Source: Pseudomonadales bacterium (GTDB lineage: Bacteria > Pseudomonadota > Gammaproteobacteria > Pseudomonadales > UBA7239). From it: 64,000 nt of DNA. The translations under genes and the position numbers were made by a program. Where the stretch lies: assembly GCA_028280345.1 (NCBI GenBank), contig JANQLY010000014.1, positions 1 to 64,000 on the forward strand, read 5' to 3'. The notes under the pieces were generated by a model. That model searched no databases. It saw nothing but the letters and a program-made list of their open reading frames with translations, and was not told where the DNA came from. Numbering within the stretch: position 1 is the stretch's first letter; each line of letters starts with the position of its first letter. Below are positions 18,756-28,446 of the stretch, in pieces.

Positions 18756-19268
18756 ATGAAATTTTTAACAATAATTCTTTTAGTAGTTATTTCATCCACA
18801 TTACATGCAAACGAGATAAAAATTACATTTTCTGAAAAACCAACCATTTACATTTTTTATCCGGAAGAACTACATGGACTAAGCTTGTATATATCTCCGG
18901 ATGGGAGCGCCACATGGGTAGGAAAGACAGATATCTTCCTAGACAGCAATGGAAACATTGATTGGGAAAGATTTCATATCGAAGCCAAAGATAATCAACT
19001 AAAAGCGCAATATAATAAAGATACTTACTCAACCATATTGAATATATGCATTAACATAATTGAAACACATGAAATAACTGATGAACAATTAACTGGCCCT
19101 GGATACCAATCTTTCACTATTTCTTTAGGAGGAAATCCCGAACTTCAATATCGATTCTCCTCTATTGGCGATAAAGACTTTCCAGAAGATACGTTTGTCC
19201 TTACTGAATATTTAAGAACATTACTTCCATCAACAAAGAAACTTGAGGCAGAAACACCAGCCCACTAA
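18756..19268 (+). CDS. Exported hypothetical protein, AT-rich gene
   Basis: A 170-residue protein with a short signal peptide (MKFLTIILLVVISSTLHA) and no further membrane segment. The mature part is beta-rich with acidic patches and contains GSATWVGKTDIFLDSNGN. I recognise no family. The gene is visibly more AT-rich than its neighbours, with AAA, ATA and TTA codons throughout, and stands between a terminator and a convergent gene, so recent acquisition is possible. ATG 18756 lacks a strong ribosome binding site (GGTGGCAC upstream). The reading frame is open and well bounded, so it is probably a real gene. Confidence 0.6.
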   Translation: MKFLTIILLVVISSTLHANEIKITFSEKPTIYIFYPEELHGLSLYISPDGSATWVGKTDIFLDSNGNIDWERFHIEAKDNQLKAQYNKDTYSTILNICINIIETHEITDEQLTGPGYQSFTISLGGNPELQYRFSSIGDKDFPEDTFVLTEYLRTLLPSTKKLEAETPAH

Positions 19269-19347
19269 GAAACAAGAGCAACCTTTTAACCTAAATAGAT
19301 GATATTCAGTTTTTAAGTAAGGTACGCACCCAGCGTCTATTAGCAGA

Positions 19348-20211
19348 CTAACGCCCTAATAAATCCAACTTAAAATGCTGACTAAAAATCTTATCGCGCC
19401 ACGATGCAGGCAATAACGAAACTATTTTAAGAAAGCCCACCCCGCGCCCAAGTCGAATCGTTTTTGGCGGATCTGCCTGCAATACTTTTGCCACCAACTG
19501 CTTGGCAAAGTCTTCTGCCGGCGTCGGTTTATCCTGGGAAGCCATCGCACGTTTTTTAATTTGTTCACGCACCGGGTAATACAGTGAATCCGGTTCTTCA
19601 TAGCGCGACAGTTCACTGTGCTGTGTGCCGGTGGCACCCACTTCTGAACGTACTGCGCCGGGTTGCACGACCACCACCTTGATACCAAACGGCGCGACTT
19701 CCATGCGCAGTGCTTCGGATAAAATATGCAAACCGGATTTACTCGCCGAATAGGCGCCGACAAACGGCGTGGTCACAAAGCCCACCACACTGCCAATATT
19801 CACAATGCAACCGCTGCCGCGTTTAGCCATTTCCGGCACCACCGCCTGACACACTGCCAGCTGACTGACCAGGTTGGTTTCCAGCACCTTACGCACCGCA
19901 TCGAGCGGCATTTCTGCGAGCGGCCCAAACACACTGTGCCCGGCATTGTTTACAAGATAATCAATACACCCGGCTTCATTCACAATTTTGTTGACAGCAT
20001 TTTTAATCGATACCGGGTCAGTAATATCAAGCTGTACGGTTTCAAAGCCGGCTTCTTGCAGGGCATCAATCGACTCACGACGACGCGCACTGGCAAACAC
20101 ACGCAGGCCGCGCGCCTTGAACGCATCAATTAACGCGCGACCGATACCCGAAGAGCAACCGGTCACCAGCACGACGCGTTTATTAATATGCTCCGTTTCG
20201 TGTTCAGACAT
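19348..20211 (-). CDS. Short-chain dehydrogenase/reductase (SDR)
   Basis: A 287-residue classical SDR counted from ATG 20211; an upstream in-frame start at 20301 would run deep into the preceding gene. It has the cofactor motif TGCSSGIGRA near residue 18, NNAGHSVFGP, and the catalytic YSASK pair. The C-terminal extension (GRGVGFLKIVSLLPASWRD) resembles retinol/steroid-type SDRs of unknown substrate. Its start overlaps the stop of the AI-2E transporter gene by eight bases, indicating translational coupling. It acts as an NAD(P)-dependent oxidoreductase in the cytoplasm; substrate not determined. Confidence 0.9.
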   Translation of the reverse strand: MSEHETEHINKRVVLVTGCSSGIGRALIDAFKARGLRVFASARRRESIDALQEAGFETVQLDITDPVSIKNAVNKIVNEAGCIDYLVNNAGHSVFGPLAEMPLDAVRKVLETNLVSQLAVCQAVVPEMAKRGSGCIVNIGSVVGFVTTPFVGAYSASKSGLHILSEALRMEVAPFGIKVVVVQPGAVRSEVGATGTQHSELSRYEEPDSLYYPVREQIKKRAMASQDKPTPAEDFAKQLVAKVLQADPPKTIRLGRGVGFLKIVSLLPASWRDKIFSQHFKLDLLGR

Positions 20212-21349
20212 TGGGTGCCGCCTTTCTTTCCGGAACATCGGAGCCAAGTAGTACTCCGATCCAGTGAGTTTCCTCACGCAATTCGAGTCCAACCTTGACA
20301 CCCATGGTTAACGGCACTGATAACAGCATACCCACCGGGCCAAGTACCCAACCCCAGAATACCAACGAAAGAAACACCACCAGTGCCGACAGATTTAAAC
20401 CCTTACCCATAAAGCGCGGCTCGAGAATATTGCCGACTATGGTATTCACTGCGACATAGCCGAGCGCAATAATCACCGCATCCCCCACCCCGAGTTGTAC
20501 GAGCGCGAGTAACACGGCAGGGATCGCCGCAAGAATCGAACCGAGGGTGGGTACAAAATTCAGGAAAAACGCCAATACTGCCCATAGCAATGCATAGTCC
20601 AGACCAAAGAACAGCAACCAGAGATAGACAATGCCTCCAGTCAACAAACTGATGAGAGTTTTTAACGCCATATATTGATTGATATTGGTGATAAATCGAT
20701 CCAACGTTGCTTCGGTGGTGTCCTGCTCCCCGGAGATCGCAAGTAGCTTATCCTTAAACACACTCATTTCAGCGAGAATAAACACCACGGTTAGCAAAAT
20801 CAGAAAGCCGTTGGTCATCACATTACCCAGTGAGGCGAGTGTTTGTGCAGCAAGTTTCATCGCAATACCTGGATCGAAGGTGGTTTTCCAGATTTCATCA
20901 GGCACATCAATACCATAGCCGGAAAGGCGCGTGGCAAAATTGGCAACGATTAACTGCAGGCGCTGTTGATACTCCGGCACCTGTTCGGAAAAACCGTGCA
21001 GCGAGGTGCCGACAAGCCCTGCGACAAGAATGCCGGCACCGAGAATACCGACCACCACAATAAGCACCGCAATACCACCCGGCACCTTGCGCTGTGTTAA
21101 CCAGGCCAGTGGCGGCGCGCAGATGACCGCGATAAACACAGATAAAAGAAAAGGCACGAGCACAGATTCCGCTGCCTTCAAGCCGGCAATAATCACAATA
21201 AATGCGGCGGCTGTAAGCATAAATCGGGCGACAATACCTTCAGAGACGATACCCTCAGAGACAATCCCTTCGTGAGACATCTCCTCATGAGACATTCCCT
21301 CATGGGACTTCCCCTCCTGACCAGCCTCATGGTTTTGCTCTGTTGTCAT
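20204..21349 (-). CDS. AI-2E family transporter with repetitive N-terminus
   Basis: A 381-residue inner-membrane protein of the AI-2 exporter (TqsA/PerM-like) family with about eight helices. Conserved family stretches include AFFLNFVPTLGSILAAIPAVLLAL and NTIVGNILEPRFMGKGL. The first 40 residues are a hydrophilic tail made of five-residue repeats (EGMSH, EEMSH, EGIVS, EGIVS, EGIV) encoded by a 15-base tandem repeat, which is not a family feature. The true start could lie inside it, but ATG 21349 is followed by a continuous open frame. The transported compound is unknown; family members move AI-2, ions or small organics. Downstream SDR overlaps by eight bases. Confidence 0.85.
   Translation of the reverse strand: MTTEQNHEAGQEGKSHEGMSHEEMSHEGIVSEGIVSEGIVARFMLTAAAFIVIIAGLKAAESVLVPFLLSVFIAVICAPPLAWLTQRKVPGGIAVLIVVVGILGAGILVAGLVGTSLHGFSEQVPEYQQRLQLIVANFATRLSGYGIDVPDEIWKTTFDPGIAMKLAAQTLASLGNVMTNGFLILLTVVFILAEMSVFKDKLLAISGEQDTTEATLDRFITNINQYMALKTLISLLTGGIVYLWLLFFGLDYALLWAVLAFFLNFVPTLGSILAAIPAVLLALVQLGVGDAVIIALGYVAVNTIVGNILEPRFMGKGLNLSALVVFLSLVFWGWVLGPVGMLLSVPLTMGVKVGLELREETHWIGVLLGSDVPERKAAPNV
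21229..21312 (-). repeat. 15-base tandem repeat inside the AI-2E gene
   Basis: About five and a half units of 15 bases, of the form GAG-GGT/GGG-ATT-GTC-TCT on the coding strand, encode pentads EGIVS and EGMSH. The unit length is a multiple of three, so copy-number changes keep the frame. Confidence 0.75.
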
Positions 21350-21518
21350 AACAGCCCTCGATTATCAAGCCCTCACCCGGAATCCCATCTTACCCGAACT
21401 CACCGCGCCATTGCAGCGCCAGACCAGATTATATTTCCATTTAATCTGGAAATACGCGAGAATGAGGCCAGCATTATCAACACCGCCAGCTACAATACCA
21501 ATACAACACCAGCAACGA

Positions 21519-22826
21519 ATGAAGAATAAACTCAACAATATCCAGGCTCTGCGCGCGTTTGCAGTGATGCTGGTTGTCGGGTTACACGCACTGGCGATTG
21601 AACTGAAATACAGCGAATTCGAAATTCTGTTACCGACATTTTTGCGCATCGGCATTTCCGGCGTCGACCTGTTTTTTATTATCAGCGGTTTCATTATGGT
21701 CACTGTTACCGGAAAACAGGCTGGCAAGAAATCACAGCACAGCCTCAGCGCAAAACACTTTCTCTATTTGCGCCTGAGTCGAATCTACCCACTATATTGG
21801 CTGGTTTGTGCGGCGATTCTCGCGGTCTATTTATTTAACAGCAATCTTGTAAGCCTGCCGGTTTTTAATGCCTCTTATGTGATTCAATCATTTCTGCTAT
21901 TACCGCAACCCTATCTGCCACTACTCATGGTCGGCTGGTCACTGATCCACGAAGTTTATTTTTATCTGGTGTTTGCGCTGTTTCTGTTGGCACCGCGCAA
22001 GCATTTACTCAAACTGATTCTGCTCTGGCTGGTGATTGTGCTGATCGGCCAATATGCGATCAGTCATTATCGGGAATTATTCAACCAGATCACCCGACTG
22101 ATATTCAGCCCGATCACGATTGAGTTTATTGCCGGCTGTTTACTCGCGATGTATATGAGCAGCGAATACAAACAACAGAATAAACACCTTAAAACCCTAC
22201 TGCCTTTTTTATTAACTGTCACCATCTGGGGCGCCATTACCTGGGGGTTATTGAATATTTATACGGCTATTTTCAACAATATACAGTCAGGCCACAGTAT
22301 CGCCTCAAAGGAAAATCTTATTGCGCTAATGGAGCTACTAATTTTTATTGTGCTTATCACCTGCATGTACCATGAAAACAAGCAGCGCTTTAACCAATAC
22401 CCGCTGGCCAAATCATCGGTGCTCGCCGGCTTTTTTCTGTTGATTGTGATCTGGAACCGCTACTCATTTAATACAACGGAAATCGATATCGAAGGTTGGT
22501 CGCGGGTTTATCTGTTCACTCCTCCCTATCTCTTGATGATCTATGGTGCGGTTGCAATGGAGCGCAATAATAGTAATAGTATTGCACCCGCCTGGGCGAT
22601 TCGTATTGGCGATATCTCCTATTCTGTCTACCTCACTCACATTCTGATTCTCTCAGCACTGGGGCATATCTGGACCCTGTTTTCACAGCCCGGCTACTGG
22701 GACAATATACTGATGATTGTTATTATGCTCATCGCGGTACTGGTTGGCGGCCAGTTATCCTACAAACTGGCTGAAAGACCTCTGCTAAAACTCAGTCACC
22801 GTTTTGGCGACCGCTTCAAATCATAA
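21519..22826 (+). CDS. Acyltransferase 3 family membrane protein
   Basis: A 435-residue membrane acyltransferase of the OafA/WecH type, counted from ATG 21519, where the family motif begins at once (NIQALRAFAVMLVVGLHA). An earlier in-frame ATG at 21411 adds 36 residues unlike the family. About ten helices are visible, with the conserved GVDLFFIISGFIM and the Arg/His-containing first helix needed for catalysis. Later motifs include RIYPLYWLVCA and GDISYSVYLTHILIL. These enzymes O-acylate sugars or lipids of the cell surface. It is divergent from the AI-2E gene and followed 44 bases later by cysZ. Confidence 0.9.
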   Translation: MKNKLNNIQALRAFAVMLVVGLHALAIELKYSEFEILLPTFLRIGISGVDLFFIISGFIMVTVTGKQAGKKSQHSLSAKHFLYLRLSRIYPLYWLVCAAILAVYLFNSNLVSLPVFNASYVIQSFLLLPQPYLPLLMVGWSLIHEVYFYLVFALFLLAPRKHLLKLILLWLVIVLIGQYAISHYRELFNQITRLIFSPITIEFIAGCLLAMYMSSEYKQQNKHLKTLLPFLLTVTIWGAITWGLLNIYTAIFNNIQSGHSIASKENLIALMELLIFIVLITCMYHENKQRFNQYPLAKSSVLAGFFLLIVIWNRYSFNTTEIDIEGWSRVYLFTPPYLLMIYGAVAMERNNSNSIAPAWAIRIGDISYSVYLTHILILSALGHIWTLFSQPGYWDNILMIVIMLIAVLVGGQLSYKLAERPLLKLSHRFGDRFKS

Positions 22827-22870
22827 TGTCCCACAACTATCATTAGCGAACAGGTTTTAAGGTAAACAGC

Positions 22871-23653
22871 ATGATTGAAAAACCCATTGACGGGGCTTCC
22901 TATTTTCTACGCGGCGCACAACTCATTGCCCGACCCGGCCTGCGCCTGTTTGTCATTATTCCGTTTCTTATCAATTTGCTGATCTACTCTGTGCTCAGCT
23001 ATTGGGCGATTGAACAGTTTGCTGTTTTTATGGATTATCTGTTTGGCATGCTGCCAGATTGGGAATGGTTAAAAACCCTCGCCAAGTGGCTGCTTTCGAT
23101 TTTGTTCGGGCTGTTTCTGCTAATCACAATGGGTTACACCTTTACCCTTGTCGCCAACCTGATTGCAGCGCCCTTTAATGGCTATCTCGCCGAAAAAGTC
23201 GAGATTCTGCTAACCGGCAAGGAACCACCGCCAGAAGGCCTGGTTGCCATGACCTTTCGCACTATTGGCCGGGAATTGCGCAAGTGGATGTACTTTTTTC
23301 CGCGCCTGCTTGGCATCCTGTTTATTTGCTTTATTCTCTATTTTATTCCGCTGTTGAACCTGTTGATTCCGGTGATTATGTTTATCTGGGGTGCGTGGTG
23401 CATGAATATTCAATATATCGACTACCCTATAGACAACCATCAGCTGCCTTTTGAAAAACTTAAACAGGAAGTTTCAAAGCATAAACATATGAGCCTGGGC
23501 TTTGGCAGCGTGGTGATGCTCGCCGCATCGATCCCGATTGTAAATTTCTTTGTCATGCCGGTCGCTGTTGCAGGTGCAACTGCGTTGTGGATTGAAAAGA
23601 TACGCGAAGAGGAAGATAACGGGGAAGATGAACAACAAAAAGCGCTTAACTGA
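22871..23653 (+). CDS. cysZ: Sulfate transporter CysZ (EI24 family)
   Basis: A 260-residue integral membrane protein of the CysZ/EI24 family, a sulfate permease feeding cysteine synthesis. The N-terminus ([32 protein letters not shown]) and the loop [15 protein letters not shown] match the family closely, and the [37 protein letters not shown] end is characteristic. Four to six helices are predicted. Its last eight bases overlap the end of the convergent rhlB-like gene. No other sulfate assimilation genes are nearby; its operon with the acyltransferase is only positional. Confidence 0.88.
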   Translation: MIEKPIDGASYFLRGAQLIARPGLRLFVIIPFLINLLIYSVLSYWAIEQFAVFMDYLFGMLPDWEWLKTLAKWLLSILFGLFLLITMGYTFTLVANLIAAPFNGYLAEKVEILLTGKEPPPEGLVAMTFRTIGRELRKWMYFFPRLLGILFICFILYFIPLLNLLIPVIMFIWGAWCMNIQYIDYPIDNHQLPFEKLKQEVSKHKHMSLGFGSVVMLAASIPIVNFFVMPVAVAGATALWIEKIREEEDNGEDEQQKALN

Positions 23654-24905
23654 TTTCCTCAAGTAGCGCTTCCGGTGTTTGCTCACACTCAAGTTTACGG
23701 CCTAACATGGCCTCGATTTCCGGTAACAAAAAGCCATCATCTTCGCAGGCAAAACTGATCGATTGCCCGGAAGCGCCGGCACGACCAGTGCGCCCGATAC
23801 GATGTACATAATCTTCCGGGTCTTCGGGCAGGGTATAGTTAACCACATGGCTAATACCATCAATATGGATACCCCGACCCGCAACATCGGTCGCCACCAG
23901 CACTTTTAAATCACCCTGCTTGAAACGCTCAAGTGTTTTTACCCGCTTCTGCTGTGGCACATCACCGGACAGAATACCGCAGCGCACACCTTTTTTGCGC
24001 AGCTTTTCAAACAAGTCCCGCGTGGTATCGCGGCGATTGGCAAACACAATCGCACTCTCAACCGTTTCACCGGTGAGAATATTAAACAGTACGGTAAATT
24101 TTTCTTCAGTGGTGGTGAGAAAGACGCGTTGCTCCACCGTGTCCGTGGCGACACTTTCCGGTTCAATCTCTATCTTGATCGGCTCAAATGTCCACTGCTC
24201 TGACAAACGTAAAACATCATCACTGAAAGTAGCGCTAAACAACAGGGTCTGGCGACAATCTTTCTTCGGTGTCGCTCTGACAATACGCCGCACCTGAGGA
24301 ATAAAACCCATATCGAGCATGCGGTCCGCTTCATCAATCACGAGGCATTCCACTTCATCGAGAAACACATCGCGACTATCAAGAAAATCCAGCAGGCGCC
24401 CGGGGGTTGCCACAAGAATATCCACGAGGGCATTGTGCAGACGGTCACGCTGTTTCTGGTGATCCATACCACCCACGAGGGAGTGCACCTGAAGATCGCA
24501 ATATTTTGTTAACTGACGGGCATCATCGGCGATTTGCATCACCAGTTCGCGGGTCGGCGCAATAATCAATGCGCGGGCTTCACCCGCATAGCGCTCATCT
24601 TCAATCGGGCGAGTCAGCAATTCATTGATAATCGAAATTAAAAACGCAGCGGTTTTACCCGTACCCGTCTGGGCCTTGCCCACCACATCGTAACCAGCGA
24701 GGGTATAAGGTAACGAACGCGCCTGAATCGGAGAGCAGTACTCAAAGCCCAGATCCGCAATTGCACGCATCAACGGCAGAGGCAAATCAAAATCGTGGAA
24801 GCGTTTTTTGCCATCCTGTTCAGCTACCTGAAACTCGGATAATTGCCACTCAGTGGCATCTGCTGTGGATGAATCTGGTACTGACTGACCGTTTTTTTTG
24901 AACAT
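23646..24905 (-). CDS. rhlB: DEAD-box RNA helicase, RhlB-like
   Basis: A 419-residue DEAD-box helicase with every core motif: the Q motif ([10 protein letters not shown]), [37 protein letters not shown] and [10 protein letters not shown]. The ending ([23 protein letters not shown]) resembles RhlB, the RNase E-associated helicase of the gammaproteobacterial degradosome, more than RhlE or SrmB. It stops soon after the core and lacks the basic C-terminal tail of E. coli RhlB. The N-terminal 35 residues are polar and divergent. It overlaps the convergent cysZ stop by eight bases. Confidence 0.87.
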   Translation of the reverse strand: MFKKNGQSVPDSSTADATEWQLSEFQVAEQDGKKRFHDFDLPLPLMRAIADLGFEYCSPIQARSLPYTLAGYDVVGKAQTGTGKTAAFLISIINELLTRPIEDERYAGEARALIIAPTRELVMQIADDARQLTKYCDLQVHSLVGGMDHQKQRDRLHNALVDILVATPGRLLDFLDSRDVFLDEVECLVIDEADRMLDMGFIPQVRRIVRATPKKDCRQTLLFSATFSDDVLRLSEQWTFEPIKIEIEPESVATDTVEQRVFLTTTEEKFTVLFNILTGETVESAIVFANRRDTTRDLFEKLRKKGVRCGILSGDVPQQKRVKTLERFKQGDLKVLVATDVAGRGIHIDGISHVVNYTLPEDPEDYVHRIGRTGRAGASGQSISFACEDDGFLLPEIEAMLGRKLECEQTPEALLEEIS

Positions 24906-25163
24906 ACTTGCTTATGCTTACTGCTAATGGAGCACCCTTTATAAGGTTAACCCCTTAATGATAACTGGCAGGACTGACAACATTACCCCACCCCACCGAA
25001 AATACCTATTTGTAAAGTACCTACTCATACCGAATTCACCACCTCCCTGTAAACCGGTTTGCGTTACAGATACCGGATTTTCCCGTAAAATAGCCGCTTA
25101 TAGTAAAGCAAAACCGGGATTCTGTCAGCAGACATTGCTTTCTGCACTGATATAACAGGTAAT

Positions 25164-26336
25164 ATGAAGAAATACTTCTCTTATCTCTTTATTGCATTAA
25201 TTTCCGCCAGCCTCGGCTGGTTGGCGCGAGGTTATCTTGTGTCAATACCGCCTGTCGAGACCCCTCCGACTGAAAACTACAGCCTGCTATTTCCGCCGCA
25301 AATGGCAGTAGAGGCCCCTGCTACAGATCATAGACCCACGACTAGCACTCAACCTGATAAACAACAACTGCAACAATGGCTTGAACAAGGTGATTACGAG
25401 AATGCCGTGCAACTGTATGTACAGGCCTATACCGTCGGCAATGACAATGACGCCATTGCACTTAGAAATATTATCCTCATCTATCTGAGCAATGAACTGT
25501 CAACACAGAACTTCAATAACGTTATCGCTCTTGCCGACATCTATTTGCGTGCTTTTTTTGATGATTTTGATGTATTGCTCGTAAAAGCTGATGCACTGAC
25601 CCAGCAGGGAAAACTACAGGCCGCTGTTTTTACCTTTTACGACGCACTGGACACTTATCCCGCGATTGAAATTGATAAAGAGATTCGCCAACACGTCCAC
25701 GAGCTGGTATTACAGGAAGACAAAAAATTACGCCAGCGACACGATCTGCAAACCCTGAGTGATTTTTATCAGCAGCTACTATTACGTGAAAGCAATTATG
25801 TCCCCTACTTTCTGTACTATGCAGACACTTTGATCAATCTCAAACACTATGCGAGTGCCAGAGAGCAATTACTCAATGTCAGACACCATGAACAGTTTGC
25901 CGAAATCAGTAAAAAAATGCTGCACTATATCGAGGTACTTGAATCCGGAGGCAGCGTTGTCAATCTTGATCGCGATGGTCAGCACTATTTGGTCAATACA
26001 ACCATTGGCCATTCAACACCGACTGTTCTACTGATTGATACCGGCGCTTCTGTTTCGACACTTTCCCCGGAAAAGTTTCGTCAGCTCGACCCGGCACAAT
26101 ATGCGCTGGTGAGTAATGATCTTGTGTTATCCACAGCAAATGGCAAAACATCCGTCTCTGTTTACCGGGTTAATCGCTTGCAACTGGATAAACACATACT
26201 CAGAGATGTAGATATTGCGGTTTTACCCATGGATAGCAGCTTTGGTGCCGACGGCCTGCTCGGCATGAATGTTTTGAGCCACTTCCATTTCGAGATTGAT
26301 CAGGCAAACGCCCGATTGATTCTTGAGCCACAATAG
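25164..26336 (+). CDS. Membrane-anchored retropepsin-like aspartic protease with TPR-like region
   Basis: A 390-residue protein. Residues 5-25 form an N-terminal membrane anchor, residues about 65-250 are helical and TPR-like (QWLEQGDYENAVQLYVQAY, KLQAAVFTFYDALDTYP), and residues about 265-390 form a single retropepsin fold. The catalytic motif is LIDTGASVSTLS with Asp292; a second family landmark is ADGLLGMNVLSHFHFEID near the end. As a single-lobe aspartic protease it should be active as a dimer, presumably in the periplasm. It starts a run of same-strand genes (the next begins 50 bases on). The substrate is unknown. Confidence 0.87.
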   Translation: MKKYFSYLFIALISASLGWLARGYLVSIPPVETPPTENYSLLFPPQMAVEAPATDHRPTTSTQPDKQQLQQWLEQGDYENAVQLYVQAYTVGNDNDAIALRNIILIYLSNELSTQNFNNVIALADIYLRAFFDDFDVLLVKADALTQQGKLQAAVFTFYDALDTYPAIEIDKEIRQHVHELVLQEDKKLRQRHDLQTLSDFYQQLLLRESNYVPYFLYYADTLINLKHYASAREQLLNVRHHEQFAEISKKMLHYIEVLESGGSVVNLDRDGQHYLVNTTIGHSTPTVLLIDTGASVSTLSPEKFRQLDPAQYALVSNDLVLSTANGKTSVSVYRVNRLQLDKHILRDVDIAVLPMDSSFGADGLLGMNVLSHFHFEIDQANARLILEPQ

Positions 26337-26385
26337 AATATCCGTCAAGATACAAACTGATTTAAAACAAGCGAGTATTAGAGCA

Positions 26386-27543
26386 ATGTCCCGCGAAGAT
26401 TCCATGCTGGTGCCATCAGATGAAGGCTTTAACCACCAAATCACAGAAACCTTTGCCACCGTATCCCAATCAGATCGCAGCTGGACCGAGAAAGTTTGCG
26501 GCTCCATTTTCAAAACAGATGGCTCCCTGCAGATCGGCTGGGGCCTCGGCAAATACACCAACCGCAATGTTATGGATGGCTATATCGGCATATCACGGGG
26601 CAAGGAACAGTGGACGGTGCGCGCCAGCCGTATGCTGTTTCCGGAGCCCGACACCACAGCGGTAGGCCCGATTCACTATGAAGTCGTGGAACCGCTGAAA
26701 AAAATTCGTCTTCGTCTTGAGGAGAATGAAAGCCAGCCCATTGCCTGCGATGTAGTACTGCATTGCAATGTACTGCCTCCGTTTATGGAAAACCACGAGC
26801 ACCGACGTCAGGTTTTCGGCTTCCGTACTGAAACCGATTTATGTCGCTACCATCAAGTGGGTAAGGCGGAAGGCTGGCTGATGATTGATGGTGAGCACCA
26901 CGAGATCAACAGTGAGCAGTGGTTTTGCACTCGCGACCACAGTTGGGGAATTCGCTATGACGTTGGCATAGAGCCCATCGATCTTATGCCCGGTATCGAC
27001 CGCAGCCAGTTCCCGCTGCAATTTCTCTGGAGTCCGATGCACTTTGTTAAAGATGACGGCAGCGAGTATTCCATGCACCACTTCTATCTCGATATCAATG
27101 TCGCCGGTTATGACTATACTTTCCATGGCGGCCTTGAAATGCCCGATGGTACACGCACACCATTCAAGGATATGAGCCCGGATTTGCGCTTTGACCCGGT
27201 GAATCGGCGCCTGCTCGGCGGCCAGCTGCATTTTATCGAGCAAGATGACAGCACTCGCACACTGGATATCGAGGTTGTCAGTGACACCGGCTTTCAGCTC
27301 GGTGCAGGGCTTTATTTTGGCTATAAAGATCAGCACCACGGCAGTTGGCGCGGCGAACTCCATGTAGACGGAGACTATATTGCCGACTGCTCAACACGCG
27401 AAAATGCCGAGGAGTTGCACCAGTTACGCGATTGTATTATTCGCATCAATGACAATGGCACTATTGGCTATGCCAATTATCAAACCATCGTACATGGCGA
27501 ATGGTCCGAACTCGGATTGAAAGCAGAGGATTCGTTTATCTGA
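26386..27543 (+). CDS. Conserved hypothetical protein, possible CrtC/AttH-like beta fold
   Basis: A 385-residue soluble protein with no signal peptide, counted from ATG 26386; an earlier in-frame start at 26323 would overlap the protease gene. It is rich in aromatic beta segments and His-bearing loops (VLHCNVLPPFMENHEHRR, WFCTRDHSWGIRYDVG, FHGGLEMPDGTRTPFKDMSPDLRF). The RDHSWG element resembles the hydroxyneurosporene-synthase/AttH-like lipocalin-type family, often seen beside steroid and terpenoid catabolic genes, but I cannot confirm it. Its stop codon overlaps the start of the HIT gene (TGATG), so the two are translationally coupled. Confidence 0.75.
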   Translation: MSREDSMLVPSDEGFNHQITETFATVSQSDRSWTEKVCGSIFKTDGSLQIGWGLGKYTNRNVMDGYIGISRGKEQWTVRASRMLFPEPDTTAVGPIHYEVVEPLKKIRLRLEENESQPIACDVVLHCNVLPPFMENHEHRRQVFGFRTETDLCRYHQVGKAEGWLMIDGEHHEINSEQWFCTRDHSWGIRYDVGIEPIDLMPGIDRSQFPLQFLWSPMHFVKDDGSEYSMHHFYLDINVAGYDYTFHGGLEMPDGTRTPFKDMSPDLRFDPVNRRLLGGQLHFIEQDDSTRTLDIEVVSDTGFQLGAGLYFGYKDQHHGSWRGELHVDGDYIADCSTRENAEELHQLRDCIIRINDNGTIGYANYQTIVHGEWSELGLKAEDSFI

Positions 27544-27962
27544 TGAGCGAGTTTACCTTGCATCCACAACTGGAGCAGGACGGCATTCCGGTTTGCGATC
27601 TGCCACTGTGTCGTTGTCTGCTGATGAATGACAGCAACTACCCCTGGTTTATTCTCGTACCAAGACGTGACGATAAGCGGGAAATTTATGAACTCGACGA
27701 GGCCGATCAGTTACAACTCAATAAAGAATCTAGCTGGCTTGCCCACACTACGATGCAATTATTTGATGGACACAAGATGAATGTCGCTGCACTCGGTAAC
27801 ATGGTGCCACAATTGCATATCCACCATATTGTGCGCTACGAAAGCGATCCAGCCTGGCCAGGGCCTGTCTGGGGCAAAGTTGCTGCAAGCCACTATACTG
27901 ATATACAGGCACAAACCATTATTGATCAATTACTGGCCCGACTGGCAGCAGGTGAATTATGA
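27543..27962 (+). CDS. HIT-domain protein
   Basis: A 139-residue protein of the histidine triad superfamily, nucleotide hydrolases or transferases acting on the alpha-phosphate. The C-terminal signature VPQLHIHHIVRY is the HIH-HI variant found in short gammaproteobacterial HIT proteins, and NDSNYPWFILVPRRDD forms the N-terminal strand pair. The ATG at 27543 overlaps the previous stop by one base and is preferred over an in-frame ATG at 27501, which lies inside the previous gene. The next gene overlaps by ATGA. The substrate is unknown. Confidence 0.88.
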   Translation: MSEFTLHPQLEQDGIPVCDLPLCRCLLMNDSNYPWFILVPRRDDKREIYELDEADQLQLNKESSWLAHTTMQLFDGHKMNVAALGNMVPQLHIHHIVRYESDPAWPGPVWGKVAASHYTDIQAQTIIDQLLARLAAGEL

Positions 27963-28420
27963 AAACTGACTGGGTAACTCGCAGTGCTTTTGTCTGCTTT
28001 TTGATATTAATGCTCGGCGGCTGTCAAACCAGCCCAAACTTCCCCGACGATCTCAACGGCAAAACTGCCGTAGTGATGGGCTACAGTACAGATCTGGCAG
28101 AGCCATATGAAGGCGGCACACTTTATACCGGTATGTGGATTGATAAAATCAATGGTGAGGAGCTCGCTACACCACTGAAACACTATGACATCCACATACT
28201 TGAGCCAGCTCACTACCAGTTTGATGGTACCTGTTTCTGGCGTCTGCGTGGCAATATGCGGCTTGAAGATGATTTATACGAACCCGCCACCTATGCAATC
28301 GAAATGAAAGCCGACACGTTTTATATTCTCGGGGTTGAAATTGATGAATATAAAATAGTCTGCGATGTCTCTCATGTTGAAAGGATGACAGAGGCCAAAA
28401 AAGCAGAGACCAGTCAATAA
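27959..28420 (+). CDS. Small lipoprotein of unknown function
   Basis: A 153-residue predicted lipoprotein. The signal sequence ends LMLGGC with the lipidated cysteine at residue 22. The mature domain (about 120 residues) is beta-rich and includes LNGKTAVVMGYSTDLAEPYEGGTLYTG and a Trp-containing FDGTCFWRLRG, with two further cysteines that could pair. No family recognised. The start codon overlaps the HIT stop (ATGA), so expression is coupled to the upstream genes. Asn at position +2 is absent (QTSP follows the Cys), which by the Lol rule points to the outer membrane. Confidence 0.75.
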   Translation: MKTDWVTRSAFVCFLILMLGGCQTSPNFPDDLNGKTAVVMGYSTDLAEPYEGGTLYTGMWIDKINGEELATPLKHYDIHILEPAHYQFDGTCFWRLRGNMRLEDDLYEPATYAIEMKADTFYILGVEIDEYKIVCDVSHVERMTEAKKAETSQ

Positions 28421-28446
28421 TTATCAGGGCATAGAGGTTAAATCTC

